Positions 1 to 8,318 of a stretch of 64,000 nucleotides of DNA are shown piece after piece. Every line of letters starts with the position of its first letter. The first letter of the stretch is position 1. The stretch is from Polynucleobacter sp. JS-Mosq-20-D10 (GTDB lineage: Bacteria > Pseudomonadota > Gammaproteobacteria > Burkholderiales > Burkholderiaceae): the NCBI RefSeq assembly GCF_018687755.1, contig NZ_CP061305.1, forward strand, positions 1,735,099 through 1,799,098. The letters run 5' to 3'. Position numbers and translations under genes: made by a program. The notes below the pieces were generated by a model. The model was not told the origin of the DNA. It ran no database searches and saw nothing but the letters and a program-made list of their open reading frames with translations.

Positions 1-362
1 CGGTCATTGAAATTGAAACGCAATTAAGCCCTTATGGCCTTTTGCACGTCTGCCAAGCAGTCGAACAAGAATTTGGGCGCGAGCGTCCCTACGCTAATGC
101 ACCCCGGACGATTGATCTGGATATCCTGTCCTTTGAGGGTGTATCTCAAACAGATACGGAACTCACCATCCCCCACCCCAGAATCATTGAGCGCTCGTTT
201 GTTCTGCTTCCCTTGCTAGAAATTGCCCCAGATTTCTTTTTACCCAACTGGGGCGAACTCAAGGCTTATCTACCTAATGTAGCCGATCAGCGCATTGAAA
301 AACTCTCTTGCCGCAACTGTAATTGCGGTGAAAAACAGGTTTATAGCCGATCAGCGCATTAA
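1..362 (+). CDS. folK: 2-amino-4-hydroxy-6-hydroxymethyldihydropteridine diphosphokinase, 5'-truncated
   Basis: C-terminal 119 codons of FolK (HPPK), which transfers pyrophosphate from ATP to 6-hydroxymethyl-dihydropterin in folate synthesis. The reading frame is open from base 3, so the gene begins before the window; the usual length is about 160 residues. The family signature is clear as APRTIDLDIL, with the conserved Asp pair that binds magnesium, preceded by FGRERPYANAP. The C-terminus after LPNVADQRIEKLS is unusual: it is Cys-rich, and the last codons re-use a 17-base stretch found 64 bases earlier, in another frame. panB follows after 17 bases on the same strand, so the two are probably cotranscribed. 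Confidence 0.9.
   Translation, partial: VIEIETQLSPYGLLHVCQAVEQEFGRERPYANAPRTIDLDILSFEGVSQTDTELTIPHPRIIERSFVLLPLLEIAPDFFLPNWGELKAYLPNVADQRIEKLSCRNCNCGEKQVYSRSAH
280..360 (+). repeat. 17-bp direct repeat at the folK 3' end
   Basis: TAGCCGATCAGCGCATT occurs at 280-296 and again at 344-360, 64 bases apart start to start. The first copy is read as ADQRI inside FolK; the second is read in another frame and supplies the last codons and stop. The intervening segment also holds a short inverted repeat (CCGCAA at 311-316, TTGCGG at 323-328). This looks like the scar of a small duplication or insertion that lengthened the protein tail. Confidence 0.7.
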
Positions 363-379
363 TTCATTAAACTCACGCC

Positions 380-1195
380 ATGGGTTACTTACAAGGCGAA
401 AAGCCAATTACGATCTCTAAACTCCTCGCCATGCATGCTGAGGGGGAAAAAATTACGATGCTGACTGCATACGATTCAACGATGTCAGCCCTGTTAAATC
501 GTAGCGGAGTAGAAACTATCCTGATTGGGGACTCCTTAGGGAATGTAATTCAAGGTCACTCCAGCACCACACCAGTAACCGTAGAGCAAGTGGCATATCA
601 CACTGAATGTGTCGCTCGGGCTAACACCCATGCATTCATCATTGCCGACCTACCTTTTGCCAGCTATGGCGACCCCGTTCAAGCCTTAGATTCATCAGCA
701 GAACTCATGCGCGCTGGTGCCGATATGGTCAAACTTGAGGGCGGTGATTGGCAAATCGACATCATTCAGTATTTAGTAGAACGTAGTGTTCCTGTTTGCG
801 CCCATCTAGGACTATTACCCCAGTCTGTTCACATCCTGGGTGGTTATAAAGTTCAAGGTAAGTCAAAAGATGCTGCAAGCCTCATGCTTGAGCAGGCAAT
901 TGCTTGCGAGCAAGCTGGTGCACAAATGATTGTGCTTGAAGCCATTCCATCTTCATTAGGCAAGTCCATTACCGAATCGCTCGCCATTCCCACCATTGGA
1001 ATCGGTGCAGGCGTAAATTGCTCAGGTCAAGTATTGGTACTGCAAGATATGTTGGGCATCAGCCCTGGGAAGCCGCCAAAGTTTGTTAAAAACTTTATGG
1101 ATGGCCACGCCTCAATTGAGGCGGCAGTCAAAGCCTATGTTCGAGAAGTAAAATCCGGAAAGTTCCCCGGACCCGAACACGGCTTTGCTGGATAA
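380..1195 (+). CDS. panB: 3-methyl-2-oxobutanoate hydroxymethyltransferase
   Basis: PanB (ketopantoate hydroxymethyltransferase) converts alpha-ketoisovalerate and 5,10-methylene-THF to ketopantoate, the first step of pantothenate synthesis, in the cytoplasm. Its 271 residues match the usual length. The metal-binding acidic residues are present: Asp51 in LIGDSLG, Asp90 in IADLPF and Glu120 in VKLEGG. The catalytic Glu lies in VLEAIP near residue 186. GDSLGNVIQGHSSTTPVT is typical of the family. It follows folK closely, linking two folate-related steps. panC is not in view. The start ATG at 380 has no strong Shine-Dalgarno; it fits family N-termini. Confidence 0.96.
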   Translation: MGYLQGEKPITISKLLAMHAEGEKITMLTAYDSTMSALLNRSGVETILIGDSLGNVIQGHSSTTPVTVEQVAYHTECVARANTHAFIIADLPFASYGDPVQALDSSAELMRAGADMVKLEGGDWQIDIIQYLVERSVPVCAHLGLLPQSVHILGGYKVQGKSKDAASLMLEQAIACEQAGAQMIVLEAIPSSLGKSITESLAIPTIGIGAGVNCSGQVLVLQDMLGISPGKPPKFVKNFMDGHASIEAAVKAYVREVKSGKFPGPEHGFAG

Positions 1196-1209
1196 ATTCT
1201 AGCTACTAG

Positions 1210-2340
1210 TTAACTAAAAAAGCTCTTTACTCCATCAAACCAACCCTTTTGATGGGGGTTATGTTTGTCGCCACCTGATTTCAGGCTATCGTCAAAGCTC
1301 TGCAGTAATTTTTTCTGTTCATCAGTTAACTTCACTGGAGTCTCAACAGCAACGTGGACGAAGAGATCGCCCACCATGGTCGAGCGCAAACCTTTAATAC
1401 CTTTGTTGCGCAAACGGAATGTTTTTCCAGTTTGCGTACCCTCAGGAATCGGGAACTCGACGCGCCCTGAAAGCGTTGGGACTTCAATATCCCCACCAAT
1501 CGTTGCAGTTGCGAACGAGATTGGCATTTGGACATGCAAATCACTGCCATCGCGCTCAAATACCTTATGGGGCTTGACTCTCACCTCTACATAAAGATCG
1601 CCGGATGGTCCACCATTGACGCCGGGCTCGCCATTTCCAACGGAGCGCACACGCATACCATCATCAATACCCGCAGGGATTTTGATTTCCAGTGTCTTTT
1701 GTTCTTTATGTTTACCGCTGCCATGGCAAGTCTTACATGGCTTCGGAATGTACTCACCAGTGCCACGACACTTAGGGCAAGTTTGCTGCATGGAGAAGAA
1801 GCCTTGCTGGACACGGACTTGGCCATGACCGCCGCAAGTAGTACATCTCTCGGCTTTGCTACCAGGTTCAGCGCCAGTGCCATGACATGGCTTGCAATTA
1901 CTCCAACTTGGCACCCGAATTTGAGTCGTGTAACCCTCGGCAGCTTGCTCAAGAGTGATCTCCATGTTGTAACGTAAATCAGCGCCTTTATATACCTGTG
2001 GTCCTGACTGACGGCCGCCACCTTGCCCAAAAATATCGCCAAAGATGTCACCGAAAGCGTCAGCAAAGCCACCGCCGCCAAAGCCGCCGCCACCAAAACC
2101 ACCTGATTGATCGAGGCCAGCGTGACCATACTGATCATATGTGGCACGCTTATTCGGGTCCGTTAAAGTTTCGTAAGCTTCTTTAACTTCTTTAAATTGC
2201 GCTTCTGCTGTTTTGCTATCGGGATTGCGATCAGGGTGATACTTCATCGCCATTTTTCGATAAGCTTTTTTTAGCTCCTCATCGCTAGCGCCTTTGGCAA
2301 CTCCAAGGACCTCGTAATAATCACGTTTACTTGTAGACAC
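1210..2340 (-). CDS. dnaJ: Chaperone DnaJ (Hsp40)
   Basis: Co-chaperone that stimulates DnaK ATPase and delivers unfolded substrates. Domains in order: J domain with HPD at residues 35-37; Gly/Phe-rich linker with GGFGGGGFGGGGF and repeated FGDIF; four CxxCxGxG zinc-finger repeats (CKPCHGTG, CTTCGGHG, CPKCRGTG, CKTCHGSG); then the C-terminal substrate-binding domains. I choose the GTG at 2340 (VSTSKRDYYEVLG, 376 aa) because AGAGGAA sits five bases upstream; a longer reading adds 13 non-homologous residues. It lies downstream of dnaK on the same strand, separated by a perfect hairpin. It converges on panB with 14 bases between stop codons. Confidence 0.97.
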   Translation of the reverse strand: MSTSKRDYYEVLGVAKGASDEELKKAYRKMAMKYHPDRNPDSKTAEAQFKEVKEAYETLTDPNKRATYDQYGHAGLDQSGGFGGGGFGGGGFADAFGDIFGDIFGQGGGRQSGPQVYKGADLRYNMEITLEQAAEGYTTQIRVPSWSNCKPCHGTGAEPGSKAERCTTCGGHGQVRVQQGFFSMQQTCPKCRGTGEYIPKPCKTCHGSGKHKEQKTLEIKIPAGIDDGMRVRSVGNGEPGVNGGPSGDLYVEVRVKPHKVFERDGSDLHVQMPISFATATIGGDIEVPTLSGRVEFPIPEGTQTGKTFRLRNKGIKGLRSTMVGDLFVHVAVETPVKLTDEQKKLLQSFDDSLKSGGDKHNPHQKGWFDGVKSFFS

Positions 2341-2368
2341 AAAATTCCTCTCAACAACCTGAATGACA

Positions 2369-2391
2369 CAAGTCGGCACGTGGCCGACTTG
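2369..2391 (-). other. Perfect 9-bp hairpin between dnaK and dnaJ
   Basis: CAAGTCGGC and GCCGACTTG are exact inverted repeats around a 5-base loop. On the dnaK-dnaJ transcript no U-run follows, so it is not a classic terminator. It could be a processing or mRNA-stability element that separates dnaK from dnaJ levels. I see no sigma-32-like sequence between the two genes, so dnaJ probably depends on read-through. Confidence 0.6.
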
Positions 2392-2439
2392 TTATTTAAG
2401 CACCTCTAAACTACGTTAAATGGATTTCAATCTCCGGGA

Positions 2440-4371
2440 TTACTTCTTGTCTTTCACTTCCTTGAAATCCGCATCCACTACGTCAGCATCGGGAGCTGCA
2501 CCTGGTGCGCCGCCAGGAGCTGTGCCAGGAGTGCCGCCAGCCTTAGCTTGTTCTGCAGCCATGGCCTTTTCGCCCAGCTTCTGACTTGCTTTACCCAAAG
2601 CCTCAGTCTTAGTCTCAATAGCAGCTTTGTCGCTACCCTTGATGGCCTCGTCCAATTCTTTCAAGGCAGCTTCGATTGCCTCTTTCTCAGAAGCCTCTAA
2701 AGCAGAACCATGCTCTTCCAAAGCTTTCTTGGTTGAGTGGGCCAAAGCATCCGCAGTGTTGCGCGCCGTTACTAATTCCAATGCTTTTTTATCTTCATCG
2801 GCATTCGCTTCAGCATCTTTCACCATGCGTAAAATTTCTTCTTCAGTCAAGCCAGAGTTTGCCTTAATGGTGATCTTGTTCTCTTTGCCAGTCGTTTTGT
2901 CTTTTGCAGTTACATGCAAAATACCGTTGGCATCAATATCAAAAGTCACTTCAATTTGTGGCATACCGCGTTGTGCTGGAGCAATACCTTCCAAATTAAA
3001 TTCACCGAGCAATTTATTGGCAGCAGCCATCTCGCGCTCACCTTGGAAGCACTTAATAGTTACCGCAGGCTGGTTATCTTCCGCTGTGGAGTAAACCTGT
3101 GAATGCTTAGTCGGAATAGTCGTGTTCTTCGGAATCATCTTGGTCATCACGCCGCCCAAGGTTTCGATACCCAAAGACAATGGGGTTACGTCCAGAAGCA
3201 ATACGTCTTTACGATCGCCAGACAATACAGAGCCCTGAATCGCGGCACCAACTGCAACCGCTTCATCTGGGTTCACATCTTTGCGTGGCTCTTTACCGAA
3301 AATTTCTTTTACCTTGTCCTGCACAGCAGGCATGCGGGTTTGACCGCCGACCAAAATCACGTCATCGATATCAGCAGGATTTACGCCAGCATCTTTAATT
3401 GCAGTCAAGCAAGGACCAGCCGTACGATTGATCAACTCCTCTACCAATGACTCTAACTTAGCGCGAGTCAGCTTCAAGTTCAAATGCTTAGGGCCGCCAG
3501 CATCAGCGGTCACGTATGGCAAATTGATCTCAGTTTGTTGTGCAGATGACAATTCGATCTTCGCTTTTTCAGCGGCATCTTTTAAGCGCTGCAAGGCCAA
3601 TACATCTTTGCTCAAATCCACGCCTTGCTCTTTCTTGAACTCAGCAATGATCCAATCAATGATGCGTTGGTCAAAGTCCTCACCACCTAGGAAAGTGTCG
3701 CCGTTAGTAGAGAGTACTTCGAACTGCTTCTCGCCATCCACGTTAGCAATCTCAATAATGGATACGTCGAATGTGCCACCGCCCAAGTCATACACTGCAA
3801 TCTTGCGATCAACCTTGTCCTGCTTGTCCAAACCGAAGGCTAATGCCGCAGCAGTTGGCTCATTGATGATGCGCTTTACATCTAAACCAGCGATACGACC
3901 CGCATCTTTAGTAGCTTGACGCTGGCTATCATTGAAGTAAGCAGGAACAGTGATCACTGCCTCAGTCACTTCTTCGCCGAGGTAATCTTCGGCAGTCTTT
4001 TTCATTTTGCGCAGAATTTCTGCTGATACTTGTTGTGGTGCCATTTTTTTGTCGCGCGCTTCCACCCAAGCATCACCATTGTCCGCTTGAACAATTTTGT
4101 AAGGCATCAAGCCGATGTCTTTTTGCACTTCCGCATCAGTAAATTTACGACCCATCAAACGCTTTACTGCGTAGATGGTGTTTTTAGGGTTAGTTACTGA
4201 TTGGCGTTTTGCAGGTGCGCCAACCAATACTTCGCCGTCTTCAACATAAGCGATGATGGAGGGAGTTGTGCGACCGCCTTCTGCGTTCTCGACAACTTTA
4301 GGTGCATTGTTTTCCACAACAGAAACGCACGAGTTCGTGGTTCCTAAGTCAATTCCGATAATCTTTCCCAT
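2440..4371 (-). CDS. dnaK: Molecular chaperone DnaK (Hsp70)
   Basis: Hsp70 chaperone; its ATP-driven cycle is controlled by DnaJ and GrpE. At 643 residues it is full length. The N-terminal nucleotide-binding domain opens with GIDLGTTNSCV; the phosphate-2 motif is VYDLGGGTFDVS and the adenosine motif is ILVGGQTRMPAVQ. The linker DVLLLDVTPLSLGIET leads into the substrate-binding domain, and the protein ends in a Gly/Pro/Ala-rich tail plus EVKDKK, as in bacterial DnaK. It has its own sigma-32-like promoter at 4434-4462, downstream of terminators that close the grpE unit. dnaJ follows. Confidence 0.98.
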   Translation of the reverse strand: MGKIIGIDLGTTNSCVSVVENNAPKVVENAEGGRTTPSIIAYVEDGEVLVGAPAKRQSVTNPKNTIYAVKRLMGRKFTDAEVQKDIGLMPYKIVQADNGDAWVEARDKKMAPQQVSAEILRKMKKTAEDYLGEEVTEAVITVPAYFNDSQRQATKDAGRIAGLDVKRIINEPTAAALAFGLDKQDKVDRKIAVYDLGGGTFDVSIIEIANVDGEKQFEVLSTNGDTFLGGEDFDQRIIDWIIAEFKKEQGVDLSKDVLALQRLKDAAEKAKIELSSAQQTEINLPYVTADAGGPKHLNLKLTRAKLESLVEELINRTAGPCLTAIKDAGVNPADIDDVILVGGQTRMPAVQDKVKEIFGKEPRKDVNPDEAVAVGAAIQGSVLSGDRKDVLLLDVTPLSLGIETLGGVMTKMIPKNTTIPTKHSQVYSTAEDNQPAVTIKCFQGEREMAAANKLLGEFNLEGIAPAQRGMPQIEVTFDIDANGILHVTAKDKTTGKENKITIKANSGLTEEEILRMVKDAEANADEDKKALELVTARNTADALAHSTKKALEEHGSALEASEKEAIEAALKELDEAIKGSDKAAIETKTEALGKASQKLGEKAMAAEQAKAGGTPGTAPGGAPGAAPDADVVDADFKEVKDKK

Positions 4372-4433
4372 AATGGCTCCAAAAAATTAAGTTATGTGTA
4401 ATTTCGTCAAACTGCGAATAATTCAATAAGGAA

Positions 4434-4462
4434 TAAATGGGGTCGAAGAAGAGAAATTCAAG
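4434..4462 (-). promoter_or_regulatory. Sigma-32-type heat-shock promoter of dnaK
   Basis: Read on the minus strand: CTTGAA (4462-4457), a 14-base spacer, then CCCCATTTA (4442-4434). This matches the E. coli RpoH consensus CTTGAA-N13/14-CCCCATNTA at every position. It lies 63 bases upstream of the dnaK ATG and just downstream of two terminators. Confidence 0.85.
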
Positions 4463-4470
4463 AGTTAAAA

Positions 4471-4499
4471 AGCAAAAAAGGCAGATTTCTGCCCTTTTT
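4471..4499 (-). terminator. Second of two terminators after grpE
   Basis: On the minus strand an A-rich stretch and GGGCAG pair with CTGCCT around a short loop, followed by TTTTTT and a further T-run. The stem contains one G-U pair. It lies between the first terminator and the dnaK promoter and insulates dnaK from grpE read-through. Confidence 0.65.
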
Positions 4500-4513
4500 A
4501 TCTTTTTTGACCC

Positions 4514-4533
4514 AAAAAACCCCATTTAGGGGC
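4514..4533 (-). terminator. First terminator after grpE
   Basis: On the minus strand CCCC-TAAAT-GGGG forms a compact stem (4532-4520), followed directly by TTTTTT (4519-4514). It begins about 11 bases after the grpE stop. The stem is short but GC-rich and has a clean U-tract. Confidence 0.7.
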
Positions 4534-4543
4534 TTTTAATACC

Positions 4544-5104
4544 TTATTTGGGTGCGCTTACGGTTACCAAGGATGGTCGCAGAATACGATCAGCAATGGA
4601 ATAACCCCTCTGGAGTACTGAAACCACAGTATTAGCCTCTTGATCTGAAGGCACAGAAGCTATAGCTTGGTGATGGTGAGGATCGAATTTGTCGCCTACA
4701 GCAGGATTAATCTCAGTCAAACGACCTTTTTCAAAGGCGGATAGCAGTTGTTTTAGGGTGATCTCTAGGCCCTCTTTAAAGGCTTTGGCATCCACAGTCT
4801 CTGCGTTCAGAGCTGCATACAGGCTATCTGTAACCGGCACGAGGTGCTCGGCAAAACTCTCAATCGCAAACTTATGCGCCTTTGAGACATCCTCGGCGGC
4901 ACGGCGGCGAATGTTTTCACCCTCGGCTTTAGCGCGGAGGTAGTTATCCTGCATCTCGGTTAACTTTTGATTTAACTCGGCAATTTCTTGCTCTGGAGTC
5001 TTTGCTTCGGCATCCGCAGGAGCGGCTTGTGCACTAGCTTGCGCCTGGGGATCGGCAGCAGTATTTTCTTGCTCAGGAGATGGAGTTTGATTTTCTTGGG
5101 TCAT
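4544..5104 (-). CDS. grpE: Nucleotide exchange factor GrpE
   Basis: GrpE dimer exchanges ADP for ATP on DnaK. Length 186 aa, typical. An acidic, Gln/Ala-rich N-terminal tail (about residues 1-38) is followed by a long helix predicted as a coiled coil (about 40-95, EQEIAELNQKLTEMQDNYLR), a four-helix region, and the C-terminal beta domain containing VGDKFDPHHHQAI and the end motif GYSIADRILRPSLVTVS. It has its own heat-shock promoter upstream and two terminators downstream, so it is probably a single-gene unit although dnaK is next on the same strand. Confidence 0.96.
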   Translation of the reverse strand: MTQENQTPSPEQENTAADPQAQASAQAAPADAEAKTPEQEIAELNQKLTEMQDNYLRAKAEGENIRRRAAEDVSKAHKFAIESFAEHLVPVTDSLYAALNAETVDAKAFKEGLEITLKQLLSAFEKGRLTEINPAVGDKFDPHHHQAIASVPSDQEANTVVSVLQRGYSIADRILRPSLVTVSAPK

Positions 5105-5146
5105 AGGTGCAAATTCACTTTTCTATCAGGATGACTACTTCTCAAC

Positions 5147-5175
5147 AATATGGGGCCGATTTAGGTAATTTCAAG
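5147..5175 (-). promoter_or_regulatory. Sigma-32-type heat-shock promoter of grpE
   Basis: Minus strand: CTTGAA (5175-5170), a 14-base spacer, then CCCCATATT (5155-5147). Only the last base departs from the CCCCATNTA consensus. It lies in the 82-base gap between hemH and grpE, 43 bases from the grpE ATG. Confidence 0.8.
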
Positions 5176-5186
5176 TGCGCCTAGCT

Positions 5187-6281
5187 TTAAGTAATCTTCG
5201 CTTTAGCTAGTTCAGCCAAGCGCTCGCGCTCCTGCAATACCGCATCGGACTCAACACCTAAACTCCAACCAGATAGATGCTGCTGGGCAATGTCGTACAT
5301 TGCATCGATCCACTTTGGATTGCTATTTAAGCAAGGGATGTAGCGGTAGTCTTTGCCGCCATGCTCCAAAAAGATTTCACGCGCTTCCATCGCAATCTCT
5401 TCTAAGGTTTCTAAGCAATCTGCCGGAAATCCTGGACAAAAAATATCGACACGTTTGCAACCTGCTTTACCAAGCTCTTCAATCATCGGAGCCGTATAAG
5501 GCTTGAGCCACTCTGCCTTACCAAAGCGAGATTGGAAGGTGACCAAGTATTGTCCAGGCTCTAGACCTAATGACTCACCAAGTAAGCGACCGGTTTTCAA
5601 GCACTCGCAATGGTAGGGGTCGCCCTTCATTAAATTGCGCTTGGGTAGGCCGTGGAAAGACATTACAAAGCGATCACCAGCAGCGAAATCTGGGCGACCA
5701 TCTTTATCCCATGCACCAAGTACTTGGTCGCGTAATGCTGAAATATAGGCAGGGTTGTCGTGATAGTACTTAACCAAACGCAACTCGGGTTGATTACGCC
5801 AAGTCCCCAGTACGCGAAACACTTCATCAAAACTAGAAGCAGTGGTTGTCGCAGAATACTGTGGATATAGTGGCAACAACAATAAACGCTCCATACCCTG
5901 CGCCTGCAAGGCTTCCAGGGCTTGCTGAGTTGAAGGCTCACCATAACGCATGGCTAAATCTACTAACACTACTTGACCGTGATTAGCGAATTTCTCCGCC
6001 AGCTCTTTTGCTTGCAGGCGGGAGTAATGCATCAAAGGTGAGCCTAATTTTGGCAACCAAATTGAGGCATATTTTTTTGCAGACGCACCACTACGAATCG
6101 GCAAAATAATGCCATTCAAAATACACCACCAAATAATGCGGGGGATTTCTACAACGCGTGGGTCAGATAAAAATTCCTTGAGATAAGCCCTTACTGCTTT
6201 AGCAGTTGGTGCGGAGGGAGTGCCCAAGTTGAGCAATAACACTGCTGTCTTAGAGGGGCGTAGGTGGGGATTTTGATTCAA
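5187..6281 (-). CDS. hemH: Ferrochelatase
   Basis: Inserts Fe2+ into protoporphyrin IX, the last step of heme synthesis; membrane-associated. It has 364 residues. The N-terminus reads AVLLLNLGTPSAP, and the active-site region VMSFHGLPKRN carries the conserved His, followed by GDPYHCEC. No in-frame ATG or GTG precedes residue 14, and an upstream TGA closes the frame. The likely start is therefore TTG at 6281, with a weak ACGGA upstream. It lies 45 bases downstream of hrcA on the same strand and is probably cotranscribed with it. The spatial link of heme synthesis to heat shock is common in this lineage as I recall it. Confidence 0.95.
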   Translation of the reverse strand: MNQNPHLRPSKTAVLLLNLGTPSAPTAKAVRAYLKEFLSDPRVVEIPRIIWWCILNGIILPIRSGASAKKYASIWLPKLGSPLMHYSRLQAKELAEKFANHGQVVLVDLAMRYGEPSTQQALEALQAQGMERLLLLPLYPQYSATTTASSFDEVFRVLGTWRNQPELRLVKYYHDNPAYISALRDQVLGAWDKDGRPDFAAGDRFVMSFHGLPKRNLMKGDPYHCECLKTGRLLGESLGLEPGQYLVTFQSRFGKAEWLKPYTAPMIEELGKAGCKRVDIFCPGFPADCLETLEEIAMEAREIFLEHGGKDYRYIPCLNSNPKWIDAMYDIAQQHLSGWSLGVESDAVLQERERLAELAKAKIT

Positions 6282-6326
6282 GGAAGATCCGTCTTTATTA
6301 AATAGTGCTCAAAGATATAAATGTCA

Positions 6327-7349
6327 CTAAGAACTTATTGGTGCGCTTAATGCGCCCGATAACAACTTAGAGGTGATGTCGACAATCGGAATCACCCGAT
6401 CGTATGCCATACGAGTAGGGCCAATCACGCCGAGGGTTCCAACGATCTGACCATCCACACTGTACGGCGCACTGATGACGGCTAAATCTTCATAAGGCAG
6501 CAAATCACTTTCGCCGCCAATAAAAATTTGAATACCATCGGCATGACTAGATACGTCTAGCAACTGCATTAGGACCGACTTTTGCTCGAGCATATCGAAC
6601 ATCTTGCGCAGCTTATCCAAATTCGTACTGAGATCGCCAACATTCAGTAAGCGCCGCTCACCTGATAGCAGCATATCTCCTTGACCCATACCGTAATCAC
6701 TAACCCCACTGTGCAATGCCAGAGCCATCAGCCCCGAGATATCGCTTCGCAAATTATCCAAATCAGAGACAAGGTGTGCACGCACCTCTGCAAAACTCTT
6801 GCCGGCAAACTGAGTATTGATGTAATTTCCAGCCTCAACTAGCTGACTTGGGGTGTAGTCCTGCGAGGTAGGGAGGATGCGGTTTTGAACATCGCCTTCA
6901 GGTGTAACCATGATGAGCAGGATTTTGCCCTCACCAAGCCTTAAGAATTCAATATGCTTAAAGACTTGGGCCCGCTTGGGTGTCATCACTACCCCAGCAA
7001 AATGAGTCAAATTCGACAAAATTTGCGCAGCGGAGTTCAGTACCCGCTGGGGTGAATCTGGCAAAAGCCCTTTTTCCATCTCACGGGCGGCAATTTCCTC
7101 TAGGGGGCGAACCGTCACCATCGTATCCACAAAGAGGCGATAGCCTCTTGGGGTTGGGATACGACCGGCTGAGGTATGGGGGCTGGTTACTAGACCCATT
7201 TCCTCTAAATCTGCCATAACATTGCGAATCGTGGCCGCAGAAAGATCCAATCCCGAGAATCGAGATAGAGTGCGTGAGCCAATAGGCTGACCCTCTTCGA
7301 TATAGCGCTCGATGAGGGTTTTCAGTAAGGCGCGGGAACGATCATCCAT
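6327..7349 (-). CDS. hrcA: Heat-inducible transcription repressor HrcA
   Basis: Represses class I heat-shock genes by binding CIRCE; its activity depends on GroEL. It has 340 residues. The N-terminal winged helix includes LDLSAATIRNVMADLEEMG (about residues 34-52) and the family signature TSPHTSAGRIPTPRGYR (about 55-71). A GAF-like region and the inserted dimerisation domain follow, ending with LGVIGPTRMAYDRVIPIV. A CIRCE element in the same window, upstream of groES, is its expected target. The gene is divergent from nadK across 37 bases. The start ATG at 7349 agrees with the family N-terminus. Confidence 0.97.
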   Translation of the reverse strand: MDDRSRALLKTLIERYIEEGQPIGSRTLSRFSGLDLSAATIRNVMADLEEMGLVTSPHTSAGRIPTPRGYRLFVDTMVTVRPLEEIAAREMEKGLLPDSPQRVLNSAAQILSNLTHFAGVVMTPKRAQVFKHIEFLRLGEGKILLIMVTPEGDVQNRILPTSQDYTPSQLVEAGNYINTQFAGKSFAEVRAHLVSDLDNLRSDISGLMALALHSGVSDYGMGQGDMLLSGERRLLNVGDLSTNLDKLRKMFDMLEQKSVLMQLLDVSSHADGIQIFIGGESDLLPYEDLAVISAPYSVDGQIVGTLGVIGPTRMAYDRVIPIVDITSKLLSGALSAPISS

Positions 7350-7386
7350 GGTGGTAGGGATTTTATGCGTATGGTTTAATCGTTAT

Positions 7387-8292
7387 ATGTTAAGCCCATC
7401 CCCAAATTCCAGCAAAAAGGCCTTTGGCCGGGTTGCGCTTGTCGGTAAATATCAAGCTGACGGCATGCAAGAGCGTCTTAAGGACCTTGCAGCGCTACTT
7501 GGCCAGCAAGGCTGTGAGGTCTACATTGAAAGTGCCACCGCCAGCCACTTGAGCCTAACCGCCTACCCGATCAAAAAAGTAGAGGGGTTTGCAGGAGCCA
7601 TTGATTTAGCGGTAGTTTTAGGTGGTGACGGGACAATGCTGGGAATTGGGCGCCAACTGGCCGGCAGTAACGTCCCCCTCGTTGGCATCAATATGGGCCG
7701 CTTAGGCTATATGACCGACATTCCCATCCAGAACGTTCAAACGGTTTTGCCGCAAATCATTGCTGGCGACTACGAAGCCGACACCAGAACACTTCTAGAT
7801 GCAGTGGTAATGCGTGATGGCAAAAAAATCAATCAAGCCCTCGCTCTCAATGATGTAGTGGTCAATCGCTCCGGAATATCAGGCATGGTGGAGCTTGCAG
7901 TGCGCGTCAACGGTTCATTTATGTATAACCAGCGATCAGATGGCTTAATTGTGTCTACCCCTACCGGCTCAACAGCTTACGCCCTTTCCGCTGGCGGACC
8001 GATTCTGCATCCTCGGGTTGCCGGAATTTTATTGGCACCAATTGCACCGCACTCCTTATCCAATCGCCCTATCGTCTTACCGCAAGATATTGTGGTGAGT
8101 ATCGAAGTGATTGATGGCAGAGAAGTGATTGTGAACTTTGATATGCAATCACAAACTCATTTGCAATCAGGTGACATCATAGAAGTCCGTCAATCCGAAA
8201 AAACGATTACCCTACTTCATCCTCGCAGCCATAGTGACTACAAAACCTTGCGCGAGAAGTTACATTGGAATGAATACCCATCGACATTCTGA
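7387..8292 (+). CDS. nadK: NAD kinase
   Basis: Phosphorylates NAD+ to NADP+. From the ATG at 7387 it has 301 residues, the usual size; a longer reading from 7312 would run into hrcA and adds non-homologous sequence. The diagnostic GGDGT is at residues 79-83, followed by the NE/D-like segment LNDVVVNR and the glycine-rich STPTGSTAYALSAGGPI, which binds the nicotinamide nucleotide. It is divergent from hrcA and followed by recN after 26 bases on the same strand. Confidence 0.96.
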   Translation: MLSPSPNSSKKAFGRVALVGKYQADGMQERLKDLAALLGQQGCEVYIESATASHLSLTAYPIKKVEGFAGAIDLAVVLGGDGTMLGIGRQLAGSNVPLVGINMGRLGYMTDIPIQNVQTVLPQIIAGDYEADTRTLLDAVVMRDGKKINQALALNDVVVNRSGISGMVELAVRVNGSFMYNQRSDGLIVSTPTGSTAYALSAGGPILHPRVAGILLAPIAPHSLSNRPIVLPQDIVVSIEVIDGREVIVNFDMQSQTHLQSGDIIEVRQSEKTITLLHPRSHSDYKTLREKLHWNEYPSTF

Positions 8293-8318
8293 TGTCGAAT
8301 TTTTTGGTACGCTAAAGC

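Noticed and set aside
1528..1977. 149-codon open frame opposite dnaJ
   Set aside because: Composition mirrors the dnaJ codons, no recognisable domain or ribosome site; a shadow of the real gene.
2627..3094. 155-codon open frame opposite dnaK
   Set aside because: Ser/Ala-rich product typical of the antisense of a Glu/Lys-rich gene; dnaK is certain here.
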